From contig NC_092677.1 of the NCBI RefSeq assembly GCF_964355755.1, positions 13,476,601-13,540,600 on the forward strand: DNA of 64,000 nt, written 5' to 3'. Under the pieces are notes generated by a model that worked only from the letters and a program-made list of their open reading frames with translations, made no database searches and was not told the DNA's origin. Source of the DNA: Antedon mediterranea. Taxonomy: Eukaryota > Echinodermata > Crinoidea > Comatulida > Antedonidae. Shown here in pieces: positions 45,526 through 59,258 of the stretch. Every line of letters begins with the position of its first letter. Within the stretch, counting starts at the first letter, position 1. The position numbers were made by a program, and so were the translations under genes.

Positions 45526-48500
45526 ATGAATGATCGATCGAACTTGGTGTTCTTTAATGAACCATCTTCGTCATTATTTTGCTCAATTTGTAAACATCTT
45601 CTTTTTGATCCGGTAATCAGTGTAAAATGTGGGCACACTTTTTGTCGCCTCTGCGTTGAAAGTTTAGCCACATCAGATGGAAGCTGTCCGGTTGATAAAA
45701 CACCGTTCGTTGCCAAAGATCTGGTTGCAAACAGGTAAGGTTTTGAATGTTGTAACTTGTAAGGCGAAAAAAAAAGATAAGTAAAAGATTGTGATCTAAT
45801 CTAACAGTAGGTCTAAACTCTAAGAGTAAAGACGTGCATTCTTAAGGAGAGGTTAGTTTCACGATAAATATGTAAACTTTAAATAAAAATTAAACCAGAG
45901 GCAAATAAATGAGGCTTACTACTTTATTAGGTTGCTAGTAATAGTAAGTGGTATCTGAGTTGACATTCAGAGTAATTGGTGTTGAGTTGTCCATACAATT
46001 GTTGTGACTTTCCAAACATTGGTAACATTTCCCAGGGATTCCATTCTGTCCCTTGTTTCTGGACGTATGCTTCGTCTTGTAGTGTTTTATGATATAAAAT
46101 GTTAATGGGAAATTTAATTTATAAATACAAACATTTTTTTTTACCAGAAATAAGTTCAAAATCTGTTGAAATATTATTGTTTTTTTTACCTACAAATACC
46201 AATCCCATGTAATCTTTCTTCTCAAATTCCTATGGATGGTAGCTTAGCGAGCAGAGGCCTACAGAGATTTTTTGTAAACACGGACAAGGATATCCAAATT
46301 TGACTTCCTCACTTTAATCATTGCAAAGTCATTCCTAATATTATGATATACCTTCACCAGAATTATATAGGTTGGTGACCCCTCCCTGTAATACTTCACT
46401 TCCAATACCCCTCATTGGAGAACATTTTTCAAAATTCAAATAATACATTGTTTTGGGTTTATCTATGTTTTGTTGCTTTATTTACAATTAAAAATTAGCA
46501 TCAAAACAGTTTTTTCCCCTTTTAACACATGTACATCTTCTGGGGAATATCCCATTTGTTGGGAAATTCCTGGCGTCACCACTGCTTGGTGTGATTCGAG
46601 ATTGGGAATGGAATCTGGTTATGTTGTACAGTAGAGTTGGTTTAGAAAAACTTGAATTATTTTAATAATTCAAGTTATAACACTGACTATTATTTTTATA
46701 AAATGTTAATTATTTGCTTAATTTCCACTGTAGAGCAATTGCCTCTCAGCTTGAGGATTTACTAGTTTACTGTCAGTACAGCGTTAAAGGTCAAGGGTTA
46801 CAAGGAACACATTTTACCAGTGAAGATGAATGTGACGTCAAGCTACCCCTTACCAAGATCAAAGAACATGAACAAAGTTGCCAGTTTGCTGTAATTATTT
46901 GCCCAAATAATGCCAAAAAATGTGGAAGTATCCGCAAGAGAGATCTAGAGTCACATCTTCAATCTTGTAGTGTAACAGTGGCTTGTATGTATAAACACAA
47001 TGGTAAATATTAAATAATGTTGTCATTTTGTTGGGAGGGGGATGGTGTGTTCAAAATTGAGAAGTCTCAAGCCAGCAGCAACCTCCAAGTCCAACACCAG
47101 AAGGATTTCATAAGGGTAGTAGCAGTACAGTAGATCTATTTACCATACTTTCACTGCTATTGAAAAAGGCACTTCTTCAGGAAAAAGGGGTTTGTTTGAA
47201 CCTTTAAACCCCCTGGCTACTGGCTTGGCCTCAAACTTGCCATGTTGTGTTATTATAATAAGTAAATACTTTGCAAAATATATTTTTGCTATTGACTGTG
47301 TAAGTATTGTACTTGCTTTGTTTGTTTGTTTGTTTGCACGATAGCCTGTTCCACAATTTGTAAGGAATCTTTGACTTGAATGTTTATGTGTTTTAACACA
47401 TAAACTGGATACCTATTAAAATAGGTATATATCCAGTACTCAGAACATGTCTATTGATTTTCAGAAAAATTGATACAGTATTAGTGATGTCACGCTAGCG
47501 TACGTCCACAATTTTTAAAGAATTGTGTCTTGAATGTTTATGTGTTATTAGGTATATACTTACTGAACATGCCTATTGATATTCAGGGAAATTGATATAT
47601 TGGTGATGTCACAGAAACTTATATTAAATCTGAGTTACCGGTATCTTCAATATGATTCGAAAAAAATATTAAATAGCACACCCTCTGTATTATTTTAGCA
47701 TGGGCTGAAATATCAAGTATATGAGTCCTCTCTCCCCGAAATAGTTTTTCCTGATATATTTTGCTGAATACTTCACTTAGTTTTCTGAGTGCTTTCATTA
47801 ATATTTTGCATAATTATCTAATAGGGTGCAAATTTTCTGATTGTCAAGACAAGGTAGCCTTGCATCAATCAACATGTCTGTATGTTAACAAATTAGAAAT
47901 AAATGGCAATCATGGAGAAGAAATTACAGAGAAGTCAGTAATATTGGAGGTAAGCAAAAATAATATCATATTCATCGGTATGATACCGTAAAACCCCAAA
48001 AAAAGCACATTGGTTTCTTCTTCTTTTAGTACCCTTGTGGGTGGGCTTCATTTCAAGATGGGCTTCTTTTCGAGATGGGCTTTTTTCAAGATTACTTTTG
48101 CAAACTAAAAAGGGGGCTTCTTTTAGAAATGAATGCTATAAATTTTGTGAATGACAATAATAGGATTTTTTACCTGTCAATTTTACATATTTGTGATCAA
48201 AAAGCCAATTAAGCTGTAAAATGAATCATATGTATGATATATACCGTAAACTGAATCTTAAATTATATCTGCATCACAAGTTATCTGGCATTAAATCACC
48301 TTGTTACTTTTATATTCAAATAGTCTATCTCAATAAAGCCCATACTATCTTGAAACTTTTCGAGGTGAATTGTGAAGACAAAGAGTTGAAGTGATTTGGG
48401 TTACATTTTTGGTTATTTAACATTAAATGCACAATCACTTTGACAATGATTATAGTATTATGTATGATCATCAGGAAAAATTGAGTGTTAATATTAAATT

Positions 48501-48740
48501 CTATATTTTATGATATTGTATGTCCTAGGATATCACTAAACACCTTTATTACAAACATCAAAACAATATGCAGCTAATATTACCTATAATGAGAAAAACA
48601 GCAGTAAAAATATTTTAAAAAGTTATGATATTTTAAGGAAACAAATTTCTAAGTTTCACAGCCAAGTGGATGTAATTGGTGTGTGTTCCAGTGAGATAAA
48701 AGAGGACTAATTACCTATGAAAAATGTGAGAATTATGATG

Positions 48741-48791
<51 letters not shown>

Positions 48792-51700
48792 TCAAGTTAT
48801 GTTAATTTGCCTTTTTTTTAATCATAACTATATTCAAGATTGAAGCTTTAAAGGAAGAAAACATTGGATTAAAGGAACATGTTCAAATGTTAACAGAAGA
48901 CATGACCAATCTTAAGAATTCCCATGATTCATTGCAAGCACAGGTTGAGAAATATGCATTGTAAGTACATGGGGCCAGACTACAATTTAATGTAGTTTTT
49001 TTTATATACAATAAATATTGTAAAGCCTAAAATTAGTGTACTCTACCAAATTGTTGTTTGTTTCTACATTTGTCTTGATCGTTGTTGTCGCGAAAATAAA
49101 GATTTTATTTATTCTTTTATATTAGAATGCTAACAAATATGAAGTCCAAGTTGGATGAACTGCAGACCAAGCCAATTGACCAACAGAGTGGACAAGCACT
49201 TGCTGGCTCAAAATCTAAACTCACCAACAGTAATAGCTTTTCAGGTACAGTACAATAGTTGAATCTATTTTTAACAAAATTGTTTTTTAACTTTCCCAAA
49301 ACTAAATTTTTCTGACCGTAATAATTTGTACGGGAAAATATGAAATAACAGAAATGCAATTTGTTATTGAAAATAAATGTGGAGTCCTTTTTAAAGAGTT
49401 TTATAATCTCGGATGACATAATGCTGATGGCGTCCTCTAGATTACAAAAAAGCTAGAAAAATTCTGATTTATACAAAATAAATTATTAAAAATTATATTT
49501 ATTCGTCAACAACTTTTTTATTTGAATCAAAAGATGTTTTATATCTCTGGCTACAAAATTACAATTGTAGGTAAGTTTCAATTTGTTTTCATTGAACCAC
49601 AGCCAATAAAAAGTATGTTTTTCAAAAATTATATTTTCCATTTGTCTCCAGGAAACAGGCTCACAACAAAACCACAAGAAACAACAACAACTATTGTGTG
49701 TATGGTTCAGTCCAAATTTTACATTTTTTTGTAAAATGCTTTACTATCGCTATTAAATATAATAATATATATAAAAAATATATGAATATGCAACGTTAAC
49801 TAATCCAGCTAATATTTTATCTTTTGGTACTAGGATAAGTACCTCTTTCCTAATTTTTGGATTCATTAAATATTTGGGCCTTCATATTCGTTTGATTCCA
49901 TTTTGGTTAATCTTTCTAAATTTTATCTTTAAAAAATCTTGATTGGGTTGAACCAATAGTGTGCACTCCCTAATAAGTTCTGCATGCGCTGCCAAATCAA
50001 ATCGAACATCAATGCTTTGTTTTCATGAGGCTACGTGCATATTGATTGCCGCATAGCCTCTTGAAGCGTCATGAAAACGAAAGACCAAACAGTGAAAGAT
50101 GTCTTCGTTTGTGACCTTCCTAATTAAAAAAAAGTAGTTTATTATTATTAGCAATCATTATTACATATTATGTGTATTTTATTTCAATATTAAATTTATT
50201 TAATTTTGCATGTTTTTTTAATGCATTTTTGTTTCCAATAATTATGCAAATAAAGTAGTAAGAAATTTAGAAATTCAGATTTATATTTTTGATCCAAGTG
50301 TAAAAATATATACAATTTTGTTCAAAGTTTTATTGTAGACTGATCTAATTTTTTAGCTATGAAAAGATTTTTTAAAGAAAGTTAAATACTTATAACTTAA
50401 ATAAAGTTTGAGAAGATGTTCTGAAAATAAACATTAATACATACTTTGGTCTGATTGAAAGTTTTTTAAAGCTCAGTCTACACTATCAAAGTTAATTGAT
50501 GTACCCATATATGGACATCACTACCATAATAGGCATATCACTTTTTTTTGTCAAACTAGTTCTGGTCTCCATGGTTTCCGCTAACTTTATTTTTAAAAAG
50601 CATTTAAGTAATGGTTTCTATTAAATTATTACTTGCTTACAATTCAAATGAAAAAAAATAACATTATGTAAAATATTTCCTAACAATTCTTTTATAAAAC
50701 CATAATAACTTTTTCTCATTCTCCTGAAGATGGTTGTATCAACCAAAACATTGAGACATTCTCAATTATGCTTTCTTTTGGAAACTTGTGGTTTAACGCA
50801 AAGCTAAATTTGTTTCTGTTAAAACCAATATTACATTGCTTACAGTTAAAATAAAAAAAGAACATTATGTAAAAATATGTACTAAAAATTTTTTTCTCAA
50901 GATGATGGTTGTAGCATAACAGCCAAAACGTTGAGAAATTCTCTACCATTCTTATTTCTTTTGGAAACTCATGGTGTACCGCAAACTAAACTAAATTTGT
51001 TTCTGTTAAACTAATATTACAGTTAAAATAAAAAAAGAGCATTATGTAAAAATATGTAGCATAACAGCCAAAACATTGAGGCATTTGCAACCATACTTTG
51101 TTTTCTTGAAAAATTTCATCTGATTTCAAAATAATATTGTTGTTGTTTAACTCTCAATAAACCAATAATACTGAAAGTACTCACTTCCTACGTTTCTGCT
51201 AATCACTGAGCCATGACGAATGACAGAAGAAAGATCACAGAGTCATTTGCATGACCAAGGATACTGAAAATAGCCAAAACGTAGCAAGTGAGTACTTGAC
51301 AATTGGTTTACCGAAAGTTACATTTTTCATACATACTTTATTTTTTTTTAAAGCATGGTGTACCGCAAACAACCTAACCTTTTCTTTTATCTCAACTAAC
51401 AGGCAGTCATAAAAGGAAGCCTTCCTTCAATAGTAGTGATTTCACAATATCGTACAATGAACAGTGGTTGTTACCATTTGAGTTTAAATGTATTGGAACA
51501 CTAAGAGGTCATAATGGAGCAATCTGCTGCCTCACAACGAAAGGTCACAAGTTATATAGTAGTGGTGCTGATAAGGTTATTAAAGTGTGGGACATAGAAA
51601 CACTGAGTAAAGGCTGGATGCAAATGTTTAAAGGTCATACAGAAACAGTAAGTTTAAAGGTCATATAGTAACCCCTCCTTCATGACACCCCTATTCAGGA

Positions 51701-54700
51701 GACACTATAGAACCCCTTTCACACCAAAACTCCGGAGTGTCTCCGGAGACACCCCGGGGTTTATGACCATTCAAAACGTCGAGAAACTCCGGAGATACCC
51801 CTTTCACACCAACCTAGCAACTCCGGGGTTTATAAAATAAAATTGTAAATGTCGCCCTCTATTTTGTTTGTTTACATAGCGACGATCATTAGAATCATTT
51901 TAATTAATAATATGTTTAATTTAATAATTACTTTCAAAAGTCTCAGAAGTAATATAATGTTTTATTGATACTACTTATTATTTTTGAACCCGCTATATAT
52001 GTTGTACAAATATTTAAAGTATTTTGAAATAAAACTAAAGCAATGAGTGATCGTGTGAGGATGACCTTTTGACCCGAAACACTCCGGAGTTTGATGTTGG
52101 TACCTTTCACACCAAAACACCGGGGTGTCCCCGCAGTTCGCTCTCCGGAGAATGTTCAGCTGTTCAACCCCGCAGTTTTAAACTCCGGAGTTGCTTGATT
52201 TTACCTTTCACACCAAACAGCGGGACGTCAACTCCGGGGTGTCTCCGGAGTGTCTCCGGAGTTTTGCTTTTGGTGTGAAAGGGGTATAAGTAGACATTTT
52301 CTTATGAAATAAACAAGGGCAAATATGGTTTTAACACTGGCCACTATTCAGAGGATACCCTATTAAGAGACAGTTTGTTGTATCCTAGTCCTAAATTATT
52401 TCATACAGTTCAATAATAATATAGAAATATTCCTAAAGCTCTGTTTACACTATAAAACTTTATGTGACAACAAAAATCATTCATAATTATTGCTGTAAAG
52501 CTCTGTCTACACTATCAAACTAGTTTGACAAAAAAAGTGTGGTGATGGACATGATGATGTCATATCACTACCATATTTGTGCACATCACCCTTTTTTGAT
52601 AGTGTAGACAGCAATGATTGTATAACCTGTAGCCTCAGGTATGTCTGGTTGGAGAATGTGTGATCTACATTACACAAAAAGCTTATTTCATTTTTATTCT
52701 AAAATGCAATGCAACAGCAATCTTTGTTTCTGTACTCTTTTTTTTTCAATTTTCAAACTTAGATAAATAAATGTACTACAAAAAGTTTTCAATGTTTACC
52801 AAGTAAAACAGTTTATAGAAATTTGAACCATTTCATTTTTGTTATAGGTACGAGCTTTAATTGATGGAGGAAAGTATTTGTTTAGTGCAGGAGCTGACCG
52901 TTCCATTCGTTCTTGGAAATATGATGAGACCAACGCGGAATACAAGTGTTATAAGGTAGGCATACGTTAATTCTTTTTTGCTTACATTAATCTCTGTCTA
53001 CACTATAAAACTTGATGTGACAAAAAATGTGATATGCCCATACATATATGGACACGATGATGTCATATCACTACCATATTTGAACATATCACTACTATAT
53101 TTGGGCACATCACATTTTTTTGTCACATAAAGTTTGATAGTGTAGACTGAGCTTTAGATTACAAACGTTTTATTATAATTAATTAACCGTGTGATTAGTA
53201 AATTATTTAATTTAATTCTTCTTTTACCATAGAATGCTCATGATGAGACAATCCTGGCGCTCGTAAGAGCGGGAAAATATATCTTTTCATCATCACAATC
53301 TGAAATTAAGGTAACCAAAATTACAACCCATTATTAATGATATAACTTGTAATTGTCTCAATTTATTGTTTTTTCAAATACATACTACTTTTTACGTAAT
53401 TTTTTACACTATTTTGCTACCTCGGTGTGCAATGTTGCCATTGTATAGCTATAAACCATATACATTGTTAATGTAACATTTTACTATCTACTTTTACTAA
53501 ATATTTTATGTAGGGGTTGAGAAAATAAATTTCATGGAATTGACTAAAGCTCTGTCTTAATTATCAAACTACCAAATATGGTAGTGATATGACATCATCA
53601 CGTCCATATATGGGCACATTACATTTTTTAGACAGAGCTTTATATTTCTATTTTGTTTACCTTGAATGTTACTCTTCTCTTTTTAAGGTCTGGGATTCTG
53701 AGACTTTAGATCTAATAAAGACAATAGGTGGACTGAGAAGAGCATGGGCATTGACCCTTGACCCAAAGAAGGTATGAACAAGAATTAGATTATTGATAAA
53801 AATAGATTCTTGTAATTTTATTGGAGGATTGTAGATAAGTTGGTGAGAAATGAGAAATCTAAAGTTTTGTTTTAAATACAAAAACATTGAAAAGGTTTTT
53901 CTAAATCTGTAATTATTCTGAATGTTGTTTTTATATTTACAATACTTTTTCAATATGGATGTGTTTGTGTTTACAGGAAAATCTGTACAGCGGGGCCGAG
54001 AACTGCATCAGTATATGGGATGCCACAGGGCGCTTTAACCTTATTAAAAAGATAGATCATGAGTATGGCTTGGTGTACTGTCTTAAAGTCACTGATAAAT
54101 ACTTGATAATGGGTAAGTATCAGTAGTAAATGTGGTACAAACCTGTCCCTTGCAGCATAACTGGGCTAAATTGGATGTCACATACAATGACTATCATAAT
54201 ATCATATTGATGATGTTGCAAAAGCTTATCTGAAGTTAGGTATGTATGTATGTATCGTCATAGGCTGAAATAACATGCTCTCTTTCCATAAAGCTATTTT
54301 AAAATCGTGCCTAGATTTGGTCTGGCACCCTGACAAAAATATAGCGTGCCTTCACATACAGAACAAATTCAGTTATCTGTCATTCATGCTCACTGTATCA
54401 GTAGTAATGTGGTACAAACTTGTCCCTTGCAGCCTAACTGGGCTAAATTGGATGTCACATACAATGACTATCATAATATCATATTGATGATGCCGCAAAA
54501 GCTTATCTCAAGTTATGATATGTGATGCATTGTATAGGCTGAAATAACATGCTCTCTGTCTATAAAGCTATTTTTAAGTCGTGCCCGTATTCGGTCTGGC
54601 ACAAGCGTTTAGCGTAATTTCACATACAGAACAAATTCAGTTATCTGTTGTCAAGGTCAAGGTCATTCATGCTCACTGTTGATTGGTCGCTATGAATTCA

Positions 54701-57502
54701 GAGTCCGAATCAGTTACGGATTCCAATCATATTTGGTGTGAACAATCCTATGCTTTAGCACTGAACCCACTTTCCACGATATTTTTCTCAGGGCCTGACC
54801 GAATATGGGCGCAATGTGAAAGCGGCTTTATTGGATTGAAATTACAAAATCTAATTGTAAATTGCTAGTTTGCTAGTGTGAATTTAAAGACCTGCATTTG
54901 GGTTAAATTTTACAGGAACTCACAACAGGAATATTCAAATATTTGACATCAATACATATGAGCATGTTCGAGCTCTACGAGGCCATATTGGAATGATCAC
55001 CGCCTTTGCTTTGTCTCCCAGAAACCGATTTCTTCTATCTAGTTCATATGATGGAACTGTCAAGGTGTGATATCAGTTTTTTCAATTCAATTCAATTCAA
55101 TTTCCACAATACACAATAACATACAGAATAATAAATATAATGAAGTAATCATGTGGGGAGGGTGTCATATAAGTCAGAAAGACTTTAAGTTTGACCCACA
55201 CCAAGATATAGAATTAAATACGAATACGAAAGAGGAAAAAAAATACATAAACTAATAAATAAAACAAAACAAAGCTACAATTTCTATTTAAACCAATTTA
55301 TCCAATCTTAACTGGTCTTATGAAATACATATATATTTAACGTTCATCATATATCTTGAAAGTAAATACCTGTAGTTCTTATATTAATTTAAATTTAGAA
55401 GTTGTAGATGCAGTTTTAATATCTACATGGATTGAATTCCATAATTTTTCTCCCTCAAATTTATTAAATGACTATGTACATTTCAAAATTGGACACCCTC
55501 AATAATACTTACTAACTATTACAGTCAACTTTCTTCCAATGGGCTGGCCTAATATAGTTCAGTACATGTCTGGTTGTCTGGAAAATCTGGTATTCTGAAT
55601 GTGCTTCTAATGTTATAAAAATGAACCTTTTGGACCTCAAGAAATGTCTGGTTTTCATAGAGTATGGTATTTAGAGAGTTGACTTTATTAAATATATTGA
55701 TTGTGTAGGTTTGGAACCTGGAGAATTTTTTGAAATTGCAAAGTCTTAGTCGGCACGAGGGAAGTATTAATGCACTGACTCTTCACAATGGTCTGCTGTT
55801 CACTGGCTCTGAGGACAAAGAGATTAAGGTATGTCAGAATGTTAATGTACTCTGCTTATGTTTTGTATATGATTGATTGAAGTTGATTGAAAAATTTATT
55901 TATACTGGGTAACCTCTTCAGTCAATGACTGGTCTCCCAGAGGGCCCAGTTGGTGATCAGTGGCTGTGATGTACTAATACACCGGGGTAACCCCCTACTC
56001 GTCTCGAAAGATGTACTAGGTTCTTTAAAGTGCACACGAGCTAGATGTGTACACTGGACCTACGGTTTATAGTCATTATCCGAGAAGACTCGTTCTACCA
56101 CCAGAACCATGGAGTGAGTGAGCCTCGAACCCCTGCCGATGTTATGGCTAGGTAATTACGGTTCCACTGTCTTAACCGCTCGGCCACTCACTCACTACTG
56201 AGTGGCCATGGCCATCAATAGGTAACCATTATCATACCAGCGATGAGGCCCTCCTCCATGGATCTCCTCCGTGGAAGTTCATAACTGTACATAGGTCTGG
56301 TCAGATGTTGGCCCTACTCTGACGTAATTTTGTACTTTATACTAAAGAACACGCACCCACGACCTCCAGATCGCTAGCCTGGCATTCATACCTGTAAACC
56401 ACCAAGCTTGCGCTGATGGCTAGGGGTTAGATTTGAGCCAAAATAAGCAGCGGGAACTGCACCAAAAGGATAACTGTATTTAACTAGTGTGTAGTAACTC
56501 TGCATTAGGGAGTGTAGTAATTGGTCAGATATTTGCCCTACTCTGTGACGTACATACATAGGTCAATATTGGTGGCATCCCATCTTGAGCTAAGTAGTTA
56601 AGGCAGGCACCACCACCAAATTTTGCACAGGTTCCAGGCTCTTCTTAACCATGTTCTGTCTCCTGTTCAAGTCTAATTAGATAAAGACCCATCTGAACGC
56701 GAGTTTGGTGGCAGCTGTAATAATCAACAATAAGTAGTTAACTTGTGGAAGCAAAGTCAGGTCTCGGGTCCATTCTAGAGTCGCCACAGATTGACTTCTT
56801 CATCAGTACTTCTATGAATGGTGGGAACATGAACGCTAGTTGATCATACCCAGTACTGTTTTGATCGTACATAATAGAGAGGTTTCGCAATCTTACGAAT
56901 ACGATAACGAAAACGGATACGTCACGCACACGTATTCATTTTCGTAAGCCATAAAAAAATCTGTTTCGCATGGCAACGAAATATTGAGGCGCGTCCAAAA
57001 TATGACTGCGGTAAATTTGAGCGAAGCGCAGGTACGTGTTGCTTGGTGCTTGGCTGCCTAGGCCTAGCGTAACATCAAAACGAGTGAGGACTTTAAAAAC
57101 TGCTATTTATCAAAATTGACTAGGCATTTTAGTAAATTACTTTAGTAAATTACTTTCAATAAATCTATAATTATATTATAATCATGAATCATTCCTGATT
57201 CAAATGCAAAATGTGCAAAATAGATCAAAAACTATACTCGTTTTGTAGTTACGAATATGACTGGTGATATTCGTCAACACGAATACGCTTTACGAATATG
57301 AAATGGGATCAGCTCAAAAGTTTCACAAATGTGTGACGTATCCGTTTTCGTTATCGTATTCGTAAGGTTGCGAAACCTCCATATTAATCAGGAAAACACC
57401 TCACAATGTAATAATTTGTTTCCTTTCTAGATTTTCAAATTCTTCAAGATGTTAACACACAGTAGTTTTGGCATTCGAATTGAGCCTGGAAAAGATACAT
57501 AG
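45526..57502 (+). CDS. TRAF7: TRAF7-like E3 ubiquitin ligase
   Basis: Thirteen exons: 45526-45734, 46734-47002, 47825-47949, 48839-48960, 49126-49244, 51403-51647, 52848-52955, 53233-53310, 53688-53771, 53977-54112, 54916-55064, 55709-55828 and 57431-57502. Phases fit throughout, giving 611 residues. A RING finger near residues 19-60 (CSIC, CGHTFCRLC, CPVD) has the Asp in place of the last Cys that is usual in TRAFs. TRAF-type zinc fingers lie at about 95-185, a coiled coil (exons 4-5) at about 200-270, and seven WD40 repeats at about 295-595 (for example SSGADKVIKVWD and SSSYDGTVKVWN). RING, TRAF fingers, coiled coil and WD40 together are unique to TRAF7, an E3 ligase acting with MEKK3 in stress-kinase and NF-kB signalling. 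The Ser-rich N-terminal region of the vertebrate protein is absent. Introns hold many MITEs. Confidence 0.87.
47360..47610. repeat. imperfect tandem duplication
   Basis: CTTGAATGTTTATGTGTT, then AGGTATATA, then CCTATTGAT or TCTATTGAT, TTCAG and GATGTCAC are found twice about 140 bases apart in TRAF7 intron 2. Confidence 0.55.
48738..48791. repeat. (AAT)n microsatellite
   Basis: An uninterrupted TAA/AAT run of about 50 bases in TRAF7 intron 3. Confidence 0.9.
50468..50562. mobile_element. MITE, family B, truncated
   Basis: It starts AAAGCTCAGTCTACACTATC and runs through CATATATGGACATCACTACC and TGTCAAACTAGTT, then loses the right end. It lies in TRAF7 intron 5. Confidence 0.6.
50640..51095. 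repeat. tandem repeats of about 150 bases, three copies
   Basis: Units share AACATTATGTAAAA, TCTCAAGATGATGGTTG or a close form, and AGCCAAAACGTTGAGAAATT, with rising divergence. They lie in TRAF7 intron 5. Confidence 0.65.
51708..52288. mobile_element. inverted-repeat element, CCCTTTCACACCAAAA ends
   Basis: ACCCCTTTCACACCAAAAC at the left is inverted at the right as TTTTGGTGTGAAAGGGGT. Both arms are filled with CTCCGGAG palindromes. The middle is AT-rich and unrelated, with no coding capacity. It lies in TRAF7 intron 6, whose GC content jumps here. Confidence 0.75.
52435..52611. mobile_element. MITE, family B, two overlapping copies
   Basis: A partial copy (AAAGCTCTGTTTACACTATA) is followed at 52497 by a fuller copy that starts AAAGCTCTGTCTACACTATC and ends GATAGTGTAGACAG. 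They lie in TRAF7 intron 6. Confidence 0.7.
52990..53155. mobile_element. MITE, family B
   Basis: Ends are TCTCTGTCTACACTATA and TAGTGTAGACTGAGCTTTA; the interior has ATATCACTACCATATTTG in tandem. It lies in TRAF7 intron 7. Confidence 0.75.
53546..53642. mobile_element. MITE, family B, short copy
   Basis: It starts AAAGCTCTGTCTTAATTATC and ends TAGACAGAGCTTTA. It is only about 95 bases and lies in TRAF7 intron 8. Confidence 0.65.
54119..54665 (+). repeat. tandem duplication of about 278 bases
   Basis: TGTGGTACAAAC, CTGTCCCTTGCAGC or its variant, AACTGGGCTAAATTGGATGT and the following 100 bases occur twice, followed in both by GGCTGAAATAACATGCTCTC. They lie in TRAF7 intron 10. Confidence 0.75.
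55873..56195 (-). mobile_element. tRNA-derived SINE
   Basis: On the minus strand the head reads GAGTGGCCGAGCGGTTAAGA, a pol III box A as in tRNA-Leu or tRNA-Ser. About 45 bases on, GGGTTCGAGGCTC fits box B. A non-tRNA body follows and it ends in an ATTGAAGTTGATTGA-like tail near 55875. Anticodon region and exact ends were not resolved. It lies in TRAF7 intron 12. Confidence 0.75.
56879..57379. mobile_element. inverted-repeat element of about 500 bases
   Basis: The left end GAGGTTTCGCAATCTTACGA continues for about 46 bases that are inverted at the right end (TCGTAAGGTTGCGAAACCTC in part). No coding frame. It lies in TRAF7 intron 12. Confidence 0.8.
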
Positions 57503-58318
57503 AAACAAAAAAGTGGAAAAACAGGGTAATCATGTTAAAATAGAGTGTACTGTAACAGTAAGACATTCATAGGCTTTATACAATTACATATTCAGCATTT
57601 TAATCTATTACATTTAATTGTAATCACATTATTAAGAATTCCGCCCATTTTGTTGTTTAATTTCATTAGATTTATTAATGCTTATATTTTTTTGGTATAA
57701 TGCACATAGTGATATATTTCACTTGCGCGTGACAAATGCAATAGTGCGTCACATGTCATGCCACATGACAGTAAATAGAGCCCAAAGAATTCAAATATTA
57801 GAAACTTCTTTTTCCATAGACTAGTCTAGGGCATTACAGTTTAGAAAATTGCATTGTTTTCTTATTAAAGTATTTTTATATTTCTATGGTAATGCACATA
57901 GTGATACACATGTCACACACATTCTGTATTGTGACATGTCACATGTATACATAGTGACATGTCACATGTATACATAGTGACATGTCACTGACTTGTATCA
58001 CATGACCGTAAATCGGGGCCAGAGAGAAAGTGTCTTATAAAAAACAGGGTTTTTTTTTAATGATTTATTTGCACATTGTGATACATGTCACATATTGCAG
58101 TGAGTCATGTCATGTGACCATAAATAAAGTTCAGAGTTCACATTTAAAAGAAAAAAAAGGATTATTTTCCTGTGATTTATTTCATTTCTACGCAAATGAT
58201 ACATGTTGCTTACGGTAAATGAAGCAGTCAGCCAATCTGTGTTATACTTGGCTATGCTGATTTCCGAGGCAATTTGCTATTTTTTCCAATGAGAAACTGA
58301 TTACATTGAACTTTACTT

Positions 58319-58465
58319 AAGCTCTGTTTACACTATCAAACTAGTTTGAAAAAAAAAAGTGACAATATAGTAGTGATATACCCAAATATGGTAGTGATAT
58401 GACATCATCATGTCCATATATGGGCACATTTTTGTCACAAAGTTTGATAGTGTAGACAGAGCTTA
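58319..58465. mobile_element. MITE, family B
   Basis: Ends are AAGCTCTGTTTACACTATC and GATAGTGTAGACAGAGCTT, both next to TA, with AAATATGGTAGTGATATGAC inside. Confidence 0.8.
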
Positions 58466-59258
58466 CCTTACTTAGTCTTCCACACCAGTGTCTCCATGTT
58501 CTAGCTTTAATATTGATGAAATGTCGTATATTGTTGTATTGAGATGATGTCATTTCCTTATATTGTTAATGGTGTTACTCTATGCCCCACTTTGTTAACT
58601 TACCTTATATTGTTAATGGTGTTACTCTATGTCCCACTTTGTTAACTTATAACCTTTGACCCAGTTGTTCTATCCTTTGACCCAGTTGTTCTATCCTATC
58701 CTGTTTAAATATAAATAAATAAGTATTAAGTATGTTTTAAGGCCAATTTACACAGACAAGTGGACGGGCGGTTACCGCTCAGGACAGATACAGATTCTAC
58801 GTAGGACAAGCTGCGCAAGTTTTCTGCTTACCGTTGCCTCCTAATTAACATTGCATAGTATTTAAGTTAGATATAAACCATTGTGTTTAGACCACTCTAG
58901 GATTTTATATTTAAATTATTTTTTATATTTAAGTGTGTAGATATGTTTGCAATATATAACAATGCATTGTATATTTAGTTGTTTTATATACTATTTTTCC
59001 ATCCAAATTGTTGTTAGTTTTATATAATTAATTTGTGCTAATTGAAAGACAATTAGTTACAGGTTGGTTAATGTACTGAAATTGTTGCCAGTGCCAGCAA
59101 TTAAGCGTGGTTCCCACTAGCGATCCACAATAATGCTGCAACGTATTGACGAAAAGTGCTCTATTGCGTATTCACAAGTGGGGGAAAACACAATTATTGA
59201 AAGGGCATTTTCTGCTGCGTAGGTTGCGTTACGTAGCATCGCTATATTTAGTAGCCTT

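Noticed and set aside
49651-49735. Possible extra TRAF7 exon after GTCTCCAG
   Set aside because: Its phase would fit but there is no matching donor before a stop, and the model without it is complete.
55873-56195. A genuine tRNA-Leu or tRNA-Ser gene
   Set aside because: Boxes A and B are present but I could not fold a full cloverleaf, and a SINE body and tail follow.
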